NCBI RefSeq assembly: GCF_017876755.1 | Contig: NZ_JAGIOO010000001.1 | Coordinates: 620,001 to 684,000 of the forward strand | Reading direction: 5' to 3' | Origin: Crossiella equi | GTDB taxonomy: Bacteria; Actinomycetota; Actinomycetes; Mycobacteriales; Pseudonocardiaceae | Length of the DNA stretch: 64,000 bases | Part shown: one piece after another, positions 35,971 through 45,762 of the stretch | Numbering within the stretch: position 1 is the stretch's first letter | Layout of the letters: each line of letters opens with the position of its first letter | Notes under the pieces: model-generated | Seen by the model: the letters and a program-made list of their open reading frames with translations, nothing else | What the model was told of the DNA's origin: nothing | The model's database searches: none | Translations under genes and position numbers: made by a program

Positions 35971-36470
35971 CTGCGCCGGCCCTGCAACCCGAGCGGGCGC
36001 GCAGCGCCGCCCTGACCTGCGCCGCCCGTCGTCCCGGCGGGTGAGAGCGGCCGCCCCTGGAGGGGCTGATGGCCTTGCGCACCCTGTTCGCCCGCGAGAT
36101 CGACGGCGGACTCACCCCCGCGCAGGTGCTGATCACCGCGGTGCTGGCCCCCGAGCGCAGGCGCCAGGTCCTGGACAGCGCGCGCCGCCCGGGCTCTTGT
36201 GGTCGAGGACGACTTCGCCCGGCGCATGGGCCACGGCGGTCCGCTGCCCGCGCCCCTGGCCGACGGTGCCCGTCGGCTGGGCATTGCCCTGTCCCAGTCG
36301 TCAGGGTCTTAGCTGGCGACGTGGTATGGGGACCGGCGAGGGTTTCAAGAACACTTTCCGTTCACACATGACTACCTTTCGTAGGTTCTCAGCACACTCG
36401 TCCCACCCCATACTCGCGTTTGAGGTGGCGGTCGTCCCCCCTGTTACGGCCGCCTCTGTGGAGGTAGTCG

Positions 36471-37757
36471 ATGAAGCTCCGGATCGGTTTAGTCGCGGCC
36501 GCGCTGGCCGCGCCGCTGGTGGTGCCCAGTGCGGTGTCGGCGGCTCAGCCCGACACGACGCCCTACTACTGGCAGGTGCCCAACGCCGATGAGCGCGTGC
36601 TGGAGGATGCCGGGTTCGATGTCGAGCACGGTGTCGGCGGCGCGGTTCAGGTGGTGGGTGATGAGCGGACTGCCGCACGGTTGCGCGCGTTGGGGTTGCG
36701 GCCGTCGAAGTTCGACACCGTTTACAAGGAAGTACTCCCCCGGGCCCAGGACGTGGGGGTGCAGTCCTTCTACGGCGGGTACCACACCTCGGCCGAACAC
36801 ACGAAGCACGTGACGGATGTGGCGGCGGCGTTCCCGGCGTTGACGCAGGTGTACGACATCGGCGACAGCTGGCGGAAGACGCAGGGCCAGGGCGGGCATG
36901 ACATCCGGGCGATCTGCATCACGAAGAAGCAGTCCGGGGACTGCGCGTTGAGCCCGAACTCGGCGAAGCCCCGGTTCGCGATGATCGCGCAGATCCACGC
37001 GCGGGAGCTGGCCACGGGTGAGCTGGCGTGGCGCTGGATCGACTACCTGACCAAGGGATACGGCTCGGATGCCGAGGTCACCTCGATCCTGGACACCACG
37101 GAGCTGTGGGTGGTGCCGATCGCCAACCCCGACGGGGTGGACATCGTGGCTTCGGGCGGCAACTCGCCGTTGATGCAGCGCAAGAACGCGAACAACCCGA
37201 CGGGGTGTTCGGGGTCCTCCGGCGGGGTGGACCTGAACCGCAACTCGACGTTCAAGTGGGGCCAGGCGGGCACGAGCCGGTGCGGTGAGACCTACCAGGG
37301 CACCTCGGCGGGGTCGGAGCCGGAGACGCGGGCGCTGGAGACCTGGTTCAAGCAGTTGTTCCCGGACCAACGCGGCCCGGGTGACACGGACCCGGCACCG
37401 GTCACCACCAAGGGCGTGATGATCACGGTGCACAGCTACGGCAACCTGATCATGCCGCCGTGGGGCTGGACGTGGGACCCGAACCCGAACGCGGCCGGGT
37501 TGAAGGCGTTGGGCCAGAAGATGGCGGCGTTCAACGGGTACACGGTGGTCGCCGAGGGTGCCACGACCGGGACGACGGACGACTTCACCTACGGCAACCT
37601 GGGTGTCGCCAGTTACACGTTCGAGCTGGGTACGGGCAGTGGCAGTTGTGGCGGGTTCTTCCCGCAGTACTCCTGTGTGGACAGCTTGTTCTGGCCGCGC
37701 AACAAGGGTGCGCTCCTGACCGCGGCGAAGGCGGCCAAGGCCCCGTACGCGAGTTGA
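36471..37757 (+). CDS. Secreted M14 zinc carboxypeptidase
   Basis: 428 residues with a signal peptide (IGLVAAALAAPLVVPSAVSA, cleavage after SAA). After a ~90-residue propeptide-like region comes the M14 catalytic domain: zinc ligands in AQIHARELATGE and VHSYGNLI, substrate-binding VDLNRNSTFKWG, catalytic Glu in SYTFELGTG. Several Cys pairs suit secretion. Likely digests extracellular peptides. Confidence 0.92.
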   Translation: MKLRIGLVAAALAAPLVVPSAVSAAQPDTTPYYWQVPNADERVLEDAGFDVEHGVGGAVQVVGDERTAARLRALGLRPSKFDTVYKEVLPRAQDVGVQSFYGGYHTSAEHTKHVTDVAAAFPALTQVYDIGDSWRKTQGQGGHDIRAICITKKQSGDCALSPNSAKPRFAMIAQIHARELATGELAWRWIDYLTKGYGSDAEVTSILDTTELWVVPIANPDGVDIVASGGNSPLMQRKNANNPTGCSGSSGGVDLNRNSTFKWGQAGTSRCGETYQGTSAGSEPETRALETWFKQLFPDQRGPGDTDPAPVTTKGVMITVHSYGNLIMPPWGWTWDPNPNAAGLKALGQKMAAFNGYTVVAEGATTGTTDDFTYGNLGVASYTFELGTGSGSCGGFFPQYSCVDSLFWPRNKGALLTAAKAAKAPYAS

Positions 37758-37782
37758 TCCAGGATTGAGCGCAGAGGTGCCT

Positions 37783-37805
37783 GGCCCCGGTTCCCGGCCG
37801 GGGCC
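37783..37805 (+). terminator. Hairpin after the carboxypeptidase
   Basis: GGCCCCGG / CCGGGGCC, 8-bp stem, 7-base loop, about 25 bases after the stop. Confidence 0.5.
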
Positions 37806-37869
37806 GGGCCCTTGACCTCCCGCCGCGCTGGTCGCACCCCTGAGGCAGGGAGGGCGTCCCGAACGATGG

Positions 37870-37900
37870 CGGGCTCCCGGCGCATGCCGCCGGGAGCCCG
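37870..37900. terminator. Strong bidirectional hairpin between convergent genes
   Basis: Perfect 12-bp stem CGGGCTCCCGGC / GCCGGGAGCCCG with loop GCATGCC, between the carboxypeptidase and the convergent propeller protein. Confidence 0.75.
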
Positions 37901-37956
37901 TCGTCAGCAGCCGGAACTCGGTGGAGCCGTCGAGCTCCGGCTGGGTGCTGGTGGGG

Positions 37957-39624
37957 TCAGTCCTGGAGTCCGCCGCCCCACGAGTCACGGCGGTGGGAGG
38001 GACCACCGGCGACGAACCACCAGTGCTCCAGGCTGCCGCCGTCACCGCGGGCGAACACGGTCAGCTCCTGGCCGCGGTAGACGGTCACGGCCGGGGTGGC
38101 CGTCACCCCCGCGCCCCAGGAGTCTCGGCGCACCTGTCCGTCGAACCACCAGTGCTGCAGGCTGTTGTCGCTGCCTCGGGCGAAGACCGTCAGGTGCTCG
38201 CCGAAGACCACCGCGGCCGGGTTGCCGCTGATGCCCAGTCCCCAGGAGTCCCGGTGCTGTCGGCCGTCGAACCACCAGTGCTGCAACGAGCCGTCGGTGC
38301 CCCGGGCGAAGACGGTGAGCTCGTCGCGGTGGACCAGCACGGCCGGGTTGCCCAGCACGCCTGTGCCCCAGGTGTCCTGGTGCAGCTGACCGTTGAACCA
38401 CCAGTGCCGCAGCGCACCGTCGGCGCCCCGGGCGAAGACGGTCAGTTCCTCGCCGTACTGGGTGGCGGCCGGGTCGCCGGCCAGCCCTGTGCCCCAGGTG
38501 TCCTGGCGCAGCTGACCGTCGAACCACCAGTGCCGCAGCGCACCGTCGGCGCCCCGGGCGAAGACGGTCAGCTCACCCCGGTACACCAGCACCGTCGGAT
38601 CACCGGCCAGTCCCTGGCCCCAGATGTCGTGGTGGAACCGGGTTCCGTCGTGCCGCCAGCGCCGCAGGCTGCCGTCCGCGCCCCGGGCGAACACGTTGAG
38701 CTGGCCGCCGAAGAGCACCGCGGCCGGTTTGCCCGCCACGTCCGTGCCCAGGGACTCCCGCTGGGTGGGCTGGCCGGGTGCGTACCACCAGCGGTACAGC
38801 TGGTTGTCGGTGCCGCGGCCGAAGAAGTTCAGCTGATCGCCCACCGCTACCGCGGCGGGGCCCGTACCCGGGCCGGGGTCGGGGTCGTCGGCGGCGATGC
38901 TGTCCCGCACCCAACCGGCCAGATCGTCCACCCTGGACTCCACCGCGAGGTTGCGCTGCTCGGTCTCGCCCAAGCAGCCGCGCTGCCAGGAGGTGTGGTG
39001 CACCGCGACCAGTTCGGCCCGGCCGTCGCGCTCGCGGATCGCGGGCCCGCCGGAATCGCCCCTGCACACCGCGGTGTTCGCGCCGTCGCCGGTCAGGTCC
39101 GTCGTGGTCGCGGCGACCGCGCTGACGGTGAACGGTGCGGCGTGCAGCCGGTCCGGGGTCCACTCGGTGGCGGTGCGGCCGAACCCGGCCACGATCAGCT
39201 TCTCCCCCACCACCGGCGCGCTGCCGATGGGCACGGTGGGCACGTCCAGTACCCGGTGTGCCAGCTTGGCCAGCACGACGTTCCGGTCGGTGCGTGGCAG
39301 CAGGTAGGCCACCGGGAGCACCTGGCCGGTGGCCTGGGACAGCGCGGTGCGGCCGACCGTGGCCCGCGCGGGCTTGCCCGGCGGGCCTGGTCGCGGGGTC
39401 TGCCCCGGCTCGAACTGGAAGCAGGAGGCTGCGGTCAGTACCCACTGCGGGTCGACCAGCGCGCCGGAGCAGGCCCGAGCACCGTCTCCGGTGTCCAGTT
39501 TGACGGTGAAGCGGTGTCCCCCGTCGGGCACCGGGGCACCGCTGACCGCGTGCGCGGGTGTCGCGGCGAACAGGGCGGCGGCGACGAGCGCGGCAGCGCG
39601 GACCGGCGTTCTTTTCACGGACAT
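37957..39624 (-). CDS. Secreted trypsin-fold protein (likely inactive) with seven propeller repeats
   Basis: 555 residues from ATG 39624; signal peptide AAALVAAALFAATPAHA. An S1-like domain (about 30-255) has CRGDSGGPAI with the nucleophile Ser. The His site, however, reads WVLTAASCFQ (Ser replaces His) and the Asp site reads DRNVVLAKL (Asn replaces Asp), so the triad is incomplete. A DPDPGPGTGP linker leads to seven ~42-residue repeats of the form ELTVFARGADGALRHWWFDG ... DTWGTGLAGDP. This is the size of a seven-bladed PLL-type lectin propeller. Probably a binding protein rather than a protease. Confidence 0.88.
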   Translation of the reverse strand: MSVKRTPVRAAALVAAALFAATPAHAVSGAPVPDGGHRFTVKLDTGDGARACSGALVDPQWVLTAASCFQFEPGQTPRPGPPGKPARATVGRTALSQATGQVLPVAYLLPRTDRNVVLAKLAHRVLDVPTVPIGSAPVVGEKLIVAGFGRTATEWTPDRLHAAPFTVSAVAATTTDLTGDGANTAVCRGDSGGPAIRERDGRAELVAVHHTSWQRGCLGETEQRNLAVESRVDDLAGWVRDSIAADDPDPGPGTGPAAVAVGDQLNFFGRGTDNQLYRWWYAPGQPTQRESLGTDVAGKPAAVLFGGQLNVFARGADGSLRRWRHDGTRFHHDIWGQGLAGDPTVLVYRGELTVFARGADGALRHWWFDGQLRQDTWGTGLAGDPAATQYGEELTVFARGADGALRHWWFNGQLHQDTWGTGVLGNPAVLVHRDELTVFARGTDGSLQHWWFDGRQHRDSWGLGISGNPAAVVFGEHLTVFARGSDNSLQHWWFDGQVRRDSWGAGVTATPAVTVYRGQELTVFARGDGGSLEHWWFVAGGPSHRRDSWGGGLQD

Positions 39625-40050
39625 GCCGAATTTCCCCCAAAATGATGCGGTTGCCCCGCCCAACCTGCCACAGCCGGGGCCGATTGCGGAAGTGACATAT
39701 GTACTGAGTTTTTCTGGCCATTCAGCAGAACGGGTGCACGCGGAAACCACTCTGGCGTACCGGTATTCGGAGATGGTTTACTCCGTTGCAGTCCGTGGTG
39801 TGTGAACCTGGGCCACCTGTCGTGGAAAGGCGCTCGGTGCCGTGGTGGCTACGCGGGGAGCCGCTGGCCTGCCCCGGCCCCGGAGCGACCGAGGCGGGCC
39901 CGCGCGGCTGTCCGGACCGGCACCAGGTGCCCGACCCGGCGCATGACGGCGACCAGGACCAGCCGGTGACCGCCTGCCTTCCCGGCGGCAGCCCGACAAG
40001 GCCCTGATCTGCGTGAACGCGGTGGAGGGAGAAGCGCAAGAGCTGGTTGG
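39625..40050. other. Gap without a recognisable gene
   Basis: 426 bases between two minus-strand secreted-protein genes. Short open frames exist on both strands but none reads like a protein; the left part (39640-39780) is distinctly AT-richer and probably holds the propeller gene's promoter. Confidence 0.5.
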
Positions 40051-40509
40051 CTAGGGCTGGGTGCGCAGCTCCAGCAGGGTTGCCCCGTCACCGTTGTTGA
40101 CCGGGTTCCACCGGTTGGCGGTGATCGTCACAGTGCTGGTGGTGCCCCCGGCCGTGGCCTTGGCCGACCCGGTGTGGCTGTCACCCCTGATCGAGTACAC
40201 CTCGGGGATGTCCATGGTCAGGAGCCCGGCGCCCGTCCCGGCCTTGAAGCAGATCGGGCTGGTGAAGGCCGAGCTGCTGAGCACGATCTGGTTGGTGTGC
40301 CCGGCCACGCAGTCGGTCAGCAGGATCACGCCGTTGCCCTTGAGCAGCTTGATCCCGCGCTCGGCGAGGATCCGGTCCGCGCCGGGGTAGTCGTAGTCCT
40401 CCTCCATCGGCGGTGGGTTGTCCGCGGCCGCGGCGGGTGTGACCGCGGCGAGGATCGTGCCGGACACGGCCGCCACGCTGGCACACGCCAGCCGCAAGAA
40501 TGGTCGCAC
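40051..40509 (-). CDS. Small secreted protein
   Basis: 152 residues from GTG 40509 (GGGGGAT upstream). Signal peptide LACASVAAVSGTILAAVTPA, cleavage after AAA. The mature part has an acidic patch (PMEEDYDYPG), two Cys (LTDCVAGH, SPICFKAG) and a beta-rich end. No family recognised. Confidence 0.7.
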   Translation of the reverse strand: MRPFLRLACASVAAVSGTILAAVTPAAAADNPPPMEEDYDYPGADRILAERGIKLLKGNGVILLTDCVAGHTNQIVLSSSAFTSPICFKAGTGAGLLTMDIPEVYSIRGDSHTGSAKATAGGTTSTVTITANRWNPVNNGDGATLLELRTQP

Positions 40510-40718
40510 GACGATATCCCCCAGATTCGTTGGTCGAGATTCGCGCGGTGTACCCCCGGCGAATAGCGGGCCGGGCCCGCGGCAACCGAATACTAGCTTC
40601 GCGTCGGAAGGCAGGCTAGTGTGAGTTCCGGTACGCATCCCAGAAGCCTGGTAAGGCGCGGGCGCAATGCGGCCAATTGGGGAGTTCTACGTCATTCTGT
40701 TGTGGGGGTAAGACCAGA

Positions 40719-43700
40719 ATGAGATCGATGACACGCGGGGCCGTCCTGGCGACGGTTCTGAGCTTGGGCGCGAGCCTGCTCCTCCCGCCCGCGGCCAGTG
40801 CCGCACCGGCCGGGCCGGGCGCGGCCAGTCCACGCGCGCAGGTCTTGGCGGCCTACCGCACCGGTGGCGGTGTGACCGCCCGTGCCGCCGAGGCCGCGCT
40901 GCTGGGCACCGACGCCGACGTGCACCGCTTCCTCACCGAGCAGCAGCCGGTGGCCGCCGAGCATGATGCCCGGATCGAGGTCAGCCGGATGCTGGCCGCC
41001 TCCGGGCCCGCCGTGCGGGCCGCGGCCGATGCCGCGTTGAGCGGGGACTACGCGCAGGTCCGCGCGTTCCTGGCCAACGGCTGGCAGCAACCGCTGCGCA
41101 ACGACCAGCGCCGACAGGTCAACCAGCTGATGGCCCGCGGCGGCGAGCAGCTGACCAAGGCCGGGCAGGCCGCGCTCAACGGCACCGACGCCGATGTCGA
41201 GGCCTTCCTCAAGACCGGCCAGTTCGTCGCCGAGGACAAGGACAACCGGGTCCGGGTCAACAAGATCCTGGCCGCGGCCGCTGAGGGCTCGGCGGTGCAC
41301 ACCGCCTGCCAGCGCGCCCTGGACGGCGATGCCGAGGACATCCGCGAGTTCCTGCGCAGTGGCTGGCAGGTCGCGGTACAGCGGGATGAGGAGAAGCTGA
41401 CCGTCGCGGGCCTGGCCGAGCTGGCCGCCGACGCCCAGGTCAGGGCCGCTGCCCAGACCGACATCGCCAAGGACAACGCCGATCAGGCCCTGGCCGCCGC
41501 GCGGAAGGCCAGGGAGGCAGCCGAGCGGGCCGCCGCCGAGACCGCCGCGGCCCAGGGTGATGCGCGCAAGGCCGCGCAGGCGGCCGGGCGGGCGGCAACC
41601 GCGGCGCAGGGCGCGGCCTCGGCCGCGCAGACCGCGATCAACGCCGCCGGGCGGGCCAACGAGGCCGCCCGGGTCGCCGCCAACGCCGCCGGACAGGCCG
41701 CCATCGCCGCGTCCATGACCGAGCGTGCCGCGGCCAGGGCGCAGGATGCCGCCGCGGGCGCGGCCCGGGACAAGTCCAAGGCGCACGAGGCCAGGGTGGC
41801 CGCGGAGAACGCCCGCGCGGTGGCCAAGAGCGCCACCGAGGCGGCCGCGGCCGCCGATGCCGCCGGGCGCGCGGTCGCCGAGGCGGGTAAGGCCTCCGAG
41901 GCCGCCCGCGGTGCCAGCGGACACGCCGACGCCGCGGCCAAGGCCGCCGAGGACGCCGCCGCGGCGGCCCGGCGCGCTGGTGCCAGCGCGGCCGAGGCCG
42001 AACGTGCCGCGGCCAGGGCCCGCCAGGCAGCCGCCGAGGCCCAGCGCGCCGCGAACCGGACCCAGTCCCTGGCCCAGCAGGCCGCACAGGCCGCCTTCGA
42101 CGCCAGGGACGCGGCCAACTCCGCGGCCGACCACGCCCGCAAGGCCGCCGATGACGCCCTCGCCGCCGCCGACGCGCACGAGGAGGCCGAGGCCGCCGCC
42201 CGGCGGGCCGCGACCGCGGCCGTGGAGTCCGACAAGGCCGCGCAGCAGGCGAAGTCCTTCACCGACAAGGCCCACCAGGTCGCCGCGACCGCGCGGGCCA
42301 CAGACGAGGAGCGCCTCAAGCAGCAGGAGTCCCAGGCGATCCGGGACGCCGAGGACGCCGCCCGCGCCGAGGCCGAGGCCGCTGAGCGGCAGGTCTGGCA
42401 GGGCGGGCGGCCCGAGACCTTCGATGCCGAGACCCAGCGCCTGCTCACCGAGGCCGCCAAGCCGGAGACCGCTCCGGCCGAGGCTCTCCGGCAGGCCCGG
42501 GGCGCGGCGCTGCGGCTGCTCGCACGCGGTGGTCCCTGGGTGCGCTCGGCGGCCGAGACCGCGCTGGGCGGCACCGAGGCCGCCGTCCGGCTGTTCGTGG
42601 GAACCGGACTGGCCCAGGCCGTGGAACAGGACGACCGGGCCGGGCTCGGCATCATCGCCGCCGACACCGACCGGCCCGCGCAGAAAGCGGCCGCCTTCGC
42701 CGCGCAGACCGGTACGCACGAGCAGGTCACACAGTTCCTGCGCACCCGCCACTACGAGGGCAAGGCCCACGACGACCGCAAACAGGTCAACCAGATCATG
42801 GCCGCGGCCGGGCCGGACTCCGTGGTCTTCAGCGCGGGCAACGAGGCACTCAACGCCGACTCCCGGGGCGACGCCGAGGCGCTGCACCGGTTCCTGGAGA
42901 CCGGCAGGCACGCCGCGGCCAAGGCGGACAACCGCAAGCAGGTCAACAAGATCCTGGCCGAGGCACAGCGGGACAAGCTGCGCGAGGTGGCCGCGGCCGC
43001 GCAGGCCGCGCTGTCGGGTCCGGACTCCCACGTGGCCCGGTTCCTCACCGAGGAACTGCCCAACGCGCAGCTGCGGGATGCCGACACCGCCACCCATGTC
43101 GCACAGATCGAGGGCTACCTGGCCAAGGCCGATCAGTCCGCGGCACTGGCCAGGCAGAACGCCAACCTGGCCGCCGAACACGCGGCCATCGCACGCAAGG
43201 CCGCCGACGAGGCGGCCCAGTGGGCGGCCAAGGCACAGCAGTCCGCTGCCCAGGCCAAGGCCGCGGCCGATGCGGCCAAGGCCTCCGCGGACGCCGCCCA
43301 GCGCTCGGCCGACCAGGCCGCCCAGTCGGCCAAGCGGGCCAGGGACGCGGCCGCGCGGGCCGCGAAGAGCGCCCGCAGCGCCAACGCCTCCGCGGCCAAC
43401 GCCTCCGCCTCGGCGTCCCGGGCGAACACCGCGGCCGCGGCTGCCCAGCGCTCGGCCGACCAGGCCCGCGCCGACGCCCTCCAGGCCGGAAAGGACGCCG
43501 AGGCCGCCGAACGCGCCGCCCAGGAGGCCCTGCAGGCCGCGGCCCGGTTCAGCCAGGTCAGCGAGCAACGGGAGAACGTCGGCGAGGTCCCCAACGAGAA
43601 GAACGTCAGCCCCTTCGGCATCGAGAAGGTGCCGGAGAACATGAAGGACGAGCCGACGGTCGACCCCCGCTCGGCGCGCTGCTACGGCCGCATGGGCACG

Positions 43701-44438
43701 GCGACCTGCTTCTACAAGGTCGACCACCACATCACCGGCACCCTGCGGTTCTTCACCTTCGCCTGCCCACCGGGGGCCACCACCAAACAGCAGTGCCAGC
43801 GGGTGGAGATCGGCACCAGCCCGATCGACTTCCACTACACCACCGAGGAGAAGTTCAACACCGCGGTGATGACCGGGCAGGTGCTGCTCGCCCTGGCCAA
43901 GTCCATCATCGACGACTTCGTCAGGTGTGCGACCGACACCGGCTGGGGCCAGGCCGAGGCGTGCGCGTGGACCGCCGCGGCGATCATCCCGCCCGCACGG
44001 TTCATCAAGCTCGGCGAACTGCTGGCCACCTCAGCGAAGATCACCCGCACTACCGACGAGTTCGACATGTTCCTCAGCGACGGCAAGAGCGGCATCAAAG
44101 CTGTGATCGACAGCAGCGGCCACATGTCGCTGGTGGTCAAGAAGAAGATCGAGCTCGAAGACGTCAAGGGCATCGGCGGCAAGTTCTTCACCTCGGCCAT
44201 GGACCACTTCGGCGGCCGGGTCAAGGCCGTGGACGGCGCCTGGTTCGCCAACGGGGACATGGCTGACAACATCAACAAGTTCAACGAGCTGCTCAAGAAG
44301 GGCCTGTCGATGGATGACGCGGCCCGCGGCACCTTCACCGGACGCATGTCGGGCAAGTACGGCTTCACCAAGGTCGAGTTTCTCGGCACCGAGGGCCCGT
44401 TCGCCGAGTACACCAAGGTGTTCGTACGGTTCTCCTGA
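40719..44438 (+). CDS. Exported ALF-repeat protein with polymorphic-toxin-like C-terminus
   Basis: 1239 residues. Signal peptide ends PPAASAAP. Two arrays of ALF repeats (about 35-220 and 600-780) have units such as AALLGTDADVHRFLTE and GQAALNGTDADVEAFL. Between and after them lie very Ala-rich heptad coiled coils (about 230-560, 790-950). The last ~265 residues change character: Cys motifs (ARCYGRMGTATCF, FACPPG), a hydrophobic stretch IDDFVRCATDTGWGQAEACA and IIPPARFIKLGELL, which resembles pretoxin regions, and a compact end domain (GAWFANGDMADNINKFN; GTFTGRMSGKYGFTKVEF). The layout is that of an actinobacterial polymorphic toxin; the toxin fold is not identified. Confidence 0.85.
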   Translation: MRSMTRGAVLATVLSLGASLLLPPAASAAPAGPGAASPRAQVLAAYRTGGGVTARAAEAALLGTDADVHRFLTEQQPVAAEHDARIEVSRMLAASGPAVRAAADAALSGDYAQVRAFLANGWQQPLRNDQRRQVNQLMARGGEQLTKAGQAALNGTDADVEAFLKTGQFVAEDKDNRVRVNKILAAAAEGSAVHTACQRALDGDAEDIREFLRSGWQVAVQRDEEKLTVAGLAELAADAQVRAAAQTDIAKDNADQALAAARKAREAAERAAAETAAAQGDARKAAQAAGRAATAAQGAASAAQTAINAAGRANEAARVAANAAGQAAIAASMTERAAARAQDAAAGAARDKSKAHEARVAAENARAVAKSATEAAAAADAAGRAVAEAGKASEAARGASGHADAAAKAAEDAAAAARRAGASAAEAERAAARARQAAAEAQRAANRTQSLAQQAAQAAFDARDAANSAADHARKAADDALAAADAHEEAEAAARRAATAAVESDKAAQQAKSFTDKAHQVAATARATDEERLKQQESQAIRDAEDAARAEAEAAERQVWQGGRPETFDAETQRLLTEAAKPETAPAEALRQARGAALRLLARGGPWVRSAAETALGGTEAAVRLFVGTGLAQAVEQDDRAGLGIIAADTDRPAQKAAAFAAQTGTHEQVTQFLRTRHYEGKAHDDRKQVNQIMAAAGPDSVVFSAGNEALNADSRGDAEALHRFLETGRHAAAKADNRKQVNKILAEAQRDKLREVAAAAQAALSGPDSHVARFLTEELPNAQLRDADTATHVAQIEGYLAKADQSAALARQNANLAAEHAAIARKAADEAAQWAAKAQQSAAQAKAAADAAKASADAAQRSADQAAQSAKRARDAAARAAKSARSANASAANASASASRANTAAAAAQRSADQARADALQAGKDAEAAERAAQEALQAAARFSQVSEQRENVGEVPNEKNVSPFGIEKVPENMKDEPTVDPRSARCYGRMGTATCFYKVDHHITGTLRFFTFACPPGATTKQQCQRVEIGTSPIDFHYTTEEKFNTAVMTGQVLLALAKSIIDDFVRCATDTGWGQAEACAWTAAAIIPPARFIKLGELLATSAKITRTTDEFDMFLSDGKSGIKAVIDSSGHMSLVVKKKIELEDVKGIGGKFFTSAMDHFGGRVKAVDGAWFANGDMADNINKFNELLKKGLSMDDAARGTFTGRMSGKYGFTKVEFLGTEGPFAEYTKVFVRFS

Positions 44439-44464
44439 CCAGCGCAGCCGAGAGGATACTGATC

Positions 44465-44737
44465 GTGGCCACACGGGAACCTCACCCGGTCGAGGTCGCA
44501 ACAGAGCTGTTGCTCGCGGCCAAGACCGACGGTGCGGATGTGATCGAGCTCGTCGAGCTGCTCCGCGAACGGCTGGGCGAGCTGCCCACGATGGTGTTCA
44601 TCGGTTCGTTCCGAGATGCCTTCAAGATCCCGCTCAGGGTGCTGATGGAGGCTGAAACCTGGCAGGGCTTTCACCAGCCAGGACCGCTGAACTTGACCGA
44701 CGAGCAGTTCACAGCGCTGCTGGCGCCGTGGATCTGA
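44465..44737 (+). CDS. Putative immunity protein for the ALF toxin
   Basis: 90 residues from GTG 44465, 26 bases after the ALF gene. Small, acidic, soluble and helical (VEVATELLLAAKTDGADVIE; LTDEQFTALLAPWI), with no signal. Size, location and lack of secretion fit an immunity partner; no immunity family is recognised. Confidence 0.6.
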   Translation: MATREPHPVEVATELLLAAKTDGADVIELVELLRERLGELPTMVFIGSFRDAFKIPLRVLMEAETWQGFHQPGPLNLTDEQFTALLAPWI

Positions 44738-45239
44738 GTTGCGCCTGTCCCCGGTCTGCCCCCCGGCGGGCCGGGGAGTCCGACACGCTGGGCCGCTCGT
44801 GGTCCTCTGAGCGGCATGGGAGCTGGGAGAGGTGCCCTCGGCGTCGAGGACATGCTCGGCACTGACGGGCCGGGGTGGGGGCCGCCGAAGGGGTCGGTGG
44901 CCCCCGGTGACCTCAAGCGGTCGGCTCCGCCGAACACGCGCACGAGCTGAGTCCACGACGTCCCCGCGACTTCCCGCAGTCCGAGGTCGAAGGCCCAGCG
45001 CAGGCTGCTGTCCCGGACGAGCCGGTCACACAGCGCCTGTGCCAGGACGATGAGCTGCCGGGGCTGGATCGGTGCCCTCCCGGCCGCGGCGTCGGCTGCC
45101 GCGCTTCGTACCTCAGCCAAGGCCGACCGCAAGGAGTCCTTGGACCGAGACAGGGTCCTGTAACGACCTGCACGGCATGCCGAGGTGGTGCCAGACCGTC
45201 CAGGAGCGGGGATCGCGGAGGGTGCAACAAGCGGGCCTT
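44738..45239. other. Gene-poor stretch with one possible minus-strand remnant
   Basis: No intact gene. On the minus strand about 44900-45150 reads fairly naturally (SKDSLRSALAEVRSAAAD; LAQALCDRLVRDSSLRWAFD) but has no start, ribosome site or family, and its frame continues through unrelated sequence. Treated as a decayed gene at most. Confidence 0.35.
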
Positions 45240-45762
45240 GTTCTTCACGGTGTTCATCCCGGGGCACCATCGGCGAGGAGGCCAGTGACACCCCGCTGCT
45301 GGACTTGCCCGGCCCCAAGGCGTTGTTCGGCGACCCCGACCCGGCCCGGGCGGTAGCCGCGGCCTGGCCGTCTGGGTCGCCGACTCCACCAGCCGCACCG
45401 TGCGCCTGTGGCGCGCCTTCGACCAAGCCGCCGCCTCGGACGAGCTGATCCGGGCGGAGCTCGACGCCCTGGTCGTGCGCATGCGTGCGGAGACGCAGCG
45501 GGCTGTGCGCACGCTGGCCGAACGCGGTGCGCTTCGCACCGAACGCGACCACGACGAGATCGCCGACCGCCTCTGGCACATCGCATTGTGCGACCACCAC
45601 CACCGCCTGTGCACCCAGATGGGCTGGTCCCAGGAGAGCTACGCCTCCTGGCTTGCCGAGGAGATGGCAGCCATCATGCTGCCGCGTGCTGACGCCGACC
45701 GGGTACAGGACAGCACCATCGACCTGCCCCCACCAACCCACTCGATGGCCGCCTGGACCTGA
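45240..45762 (+). pseudogene. TetR-family regulator remnant
   Basis: The ligand-binding half is visible: DTPLLDLPGPKALFGDPDPA in one frame, then after a shift near 45350 AVWVADSTSRTVRLWRAFDQ and AETQRAVRTLAERGALRTER to the stop. The DNA-binding N-terminus is missing. The following 45763-46231 stretch holds nothing I can identify. Confidence 0.55.

Noticed and set aside
36061-36310. Possible gene starting MALRTLFAREIDGG
   Set aside because: Frame loses protein character after about 40 residues and no ribosome site is seen; left as debris.
38042-38640. Tandem DNA repeats suggestive of a CRISPR or satellite array
   Set aside because: Unit length of about 126 bases equals 42 codons and stays in frame; these are propeller blades.
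37921-39645. 574-codon plus-strand frame with regular repeats
   Set aside because: It is the antisense reading of the propeller repeats; repetition comes from the real gene.
41460-43560. Low-complexity GCC-rich repeats
   Set aside because: Encoded alanine coiled coil in an intact reading frame, not a DNA repeat element.
40692-43835. 1047-codon open frame antisense to the ALF-repeat gene
   Set aside because: Gly/Leu/Arg-rich shadow produced by the alanine-rich, GC-biased sense strand; no ribosome site, no motif.
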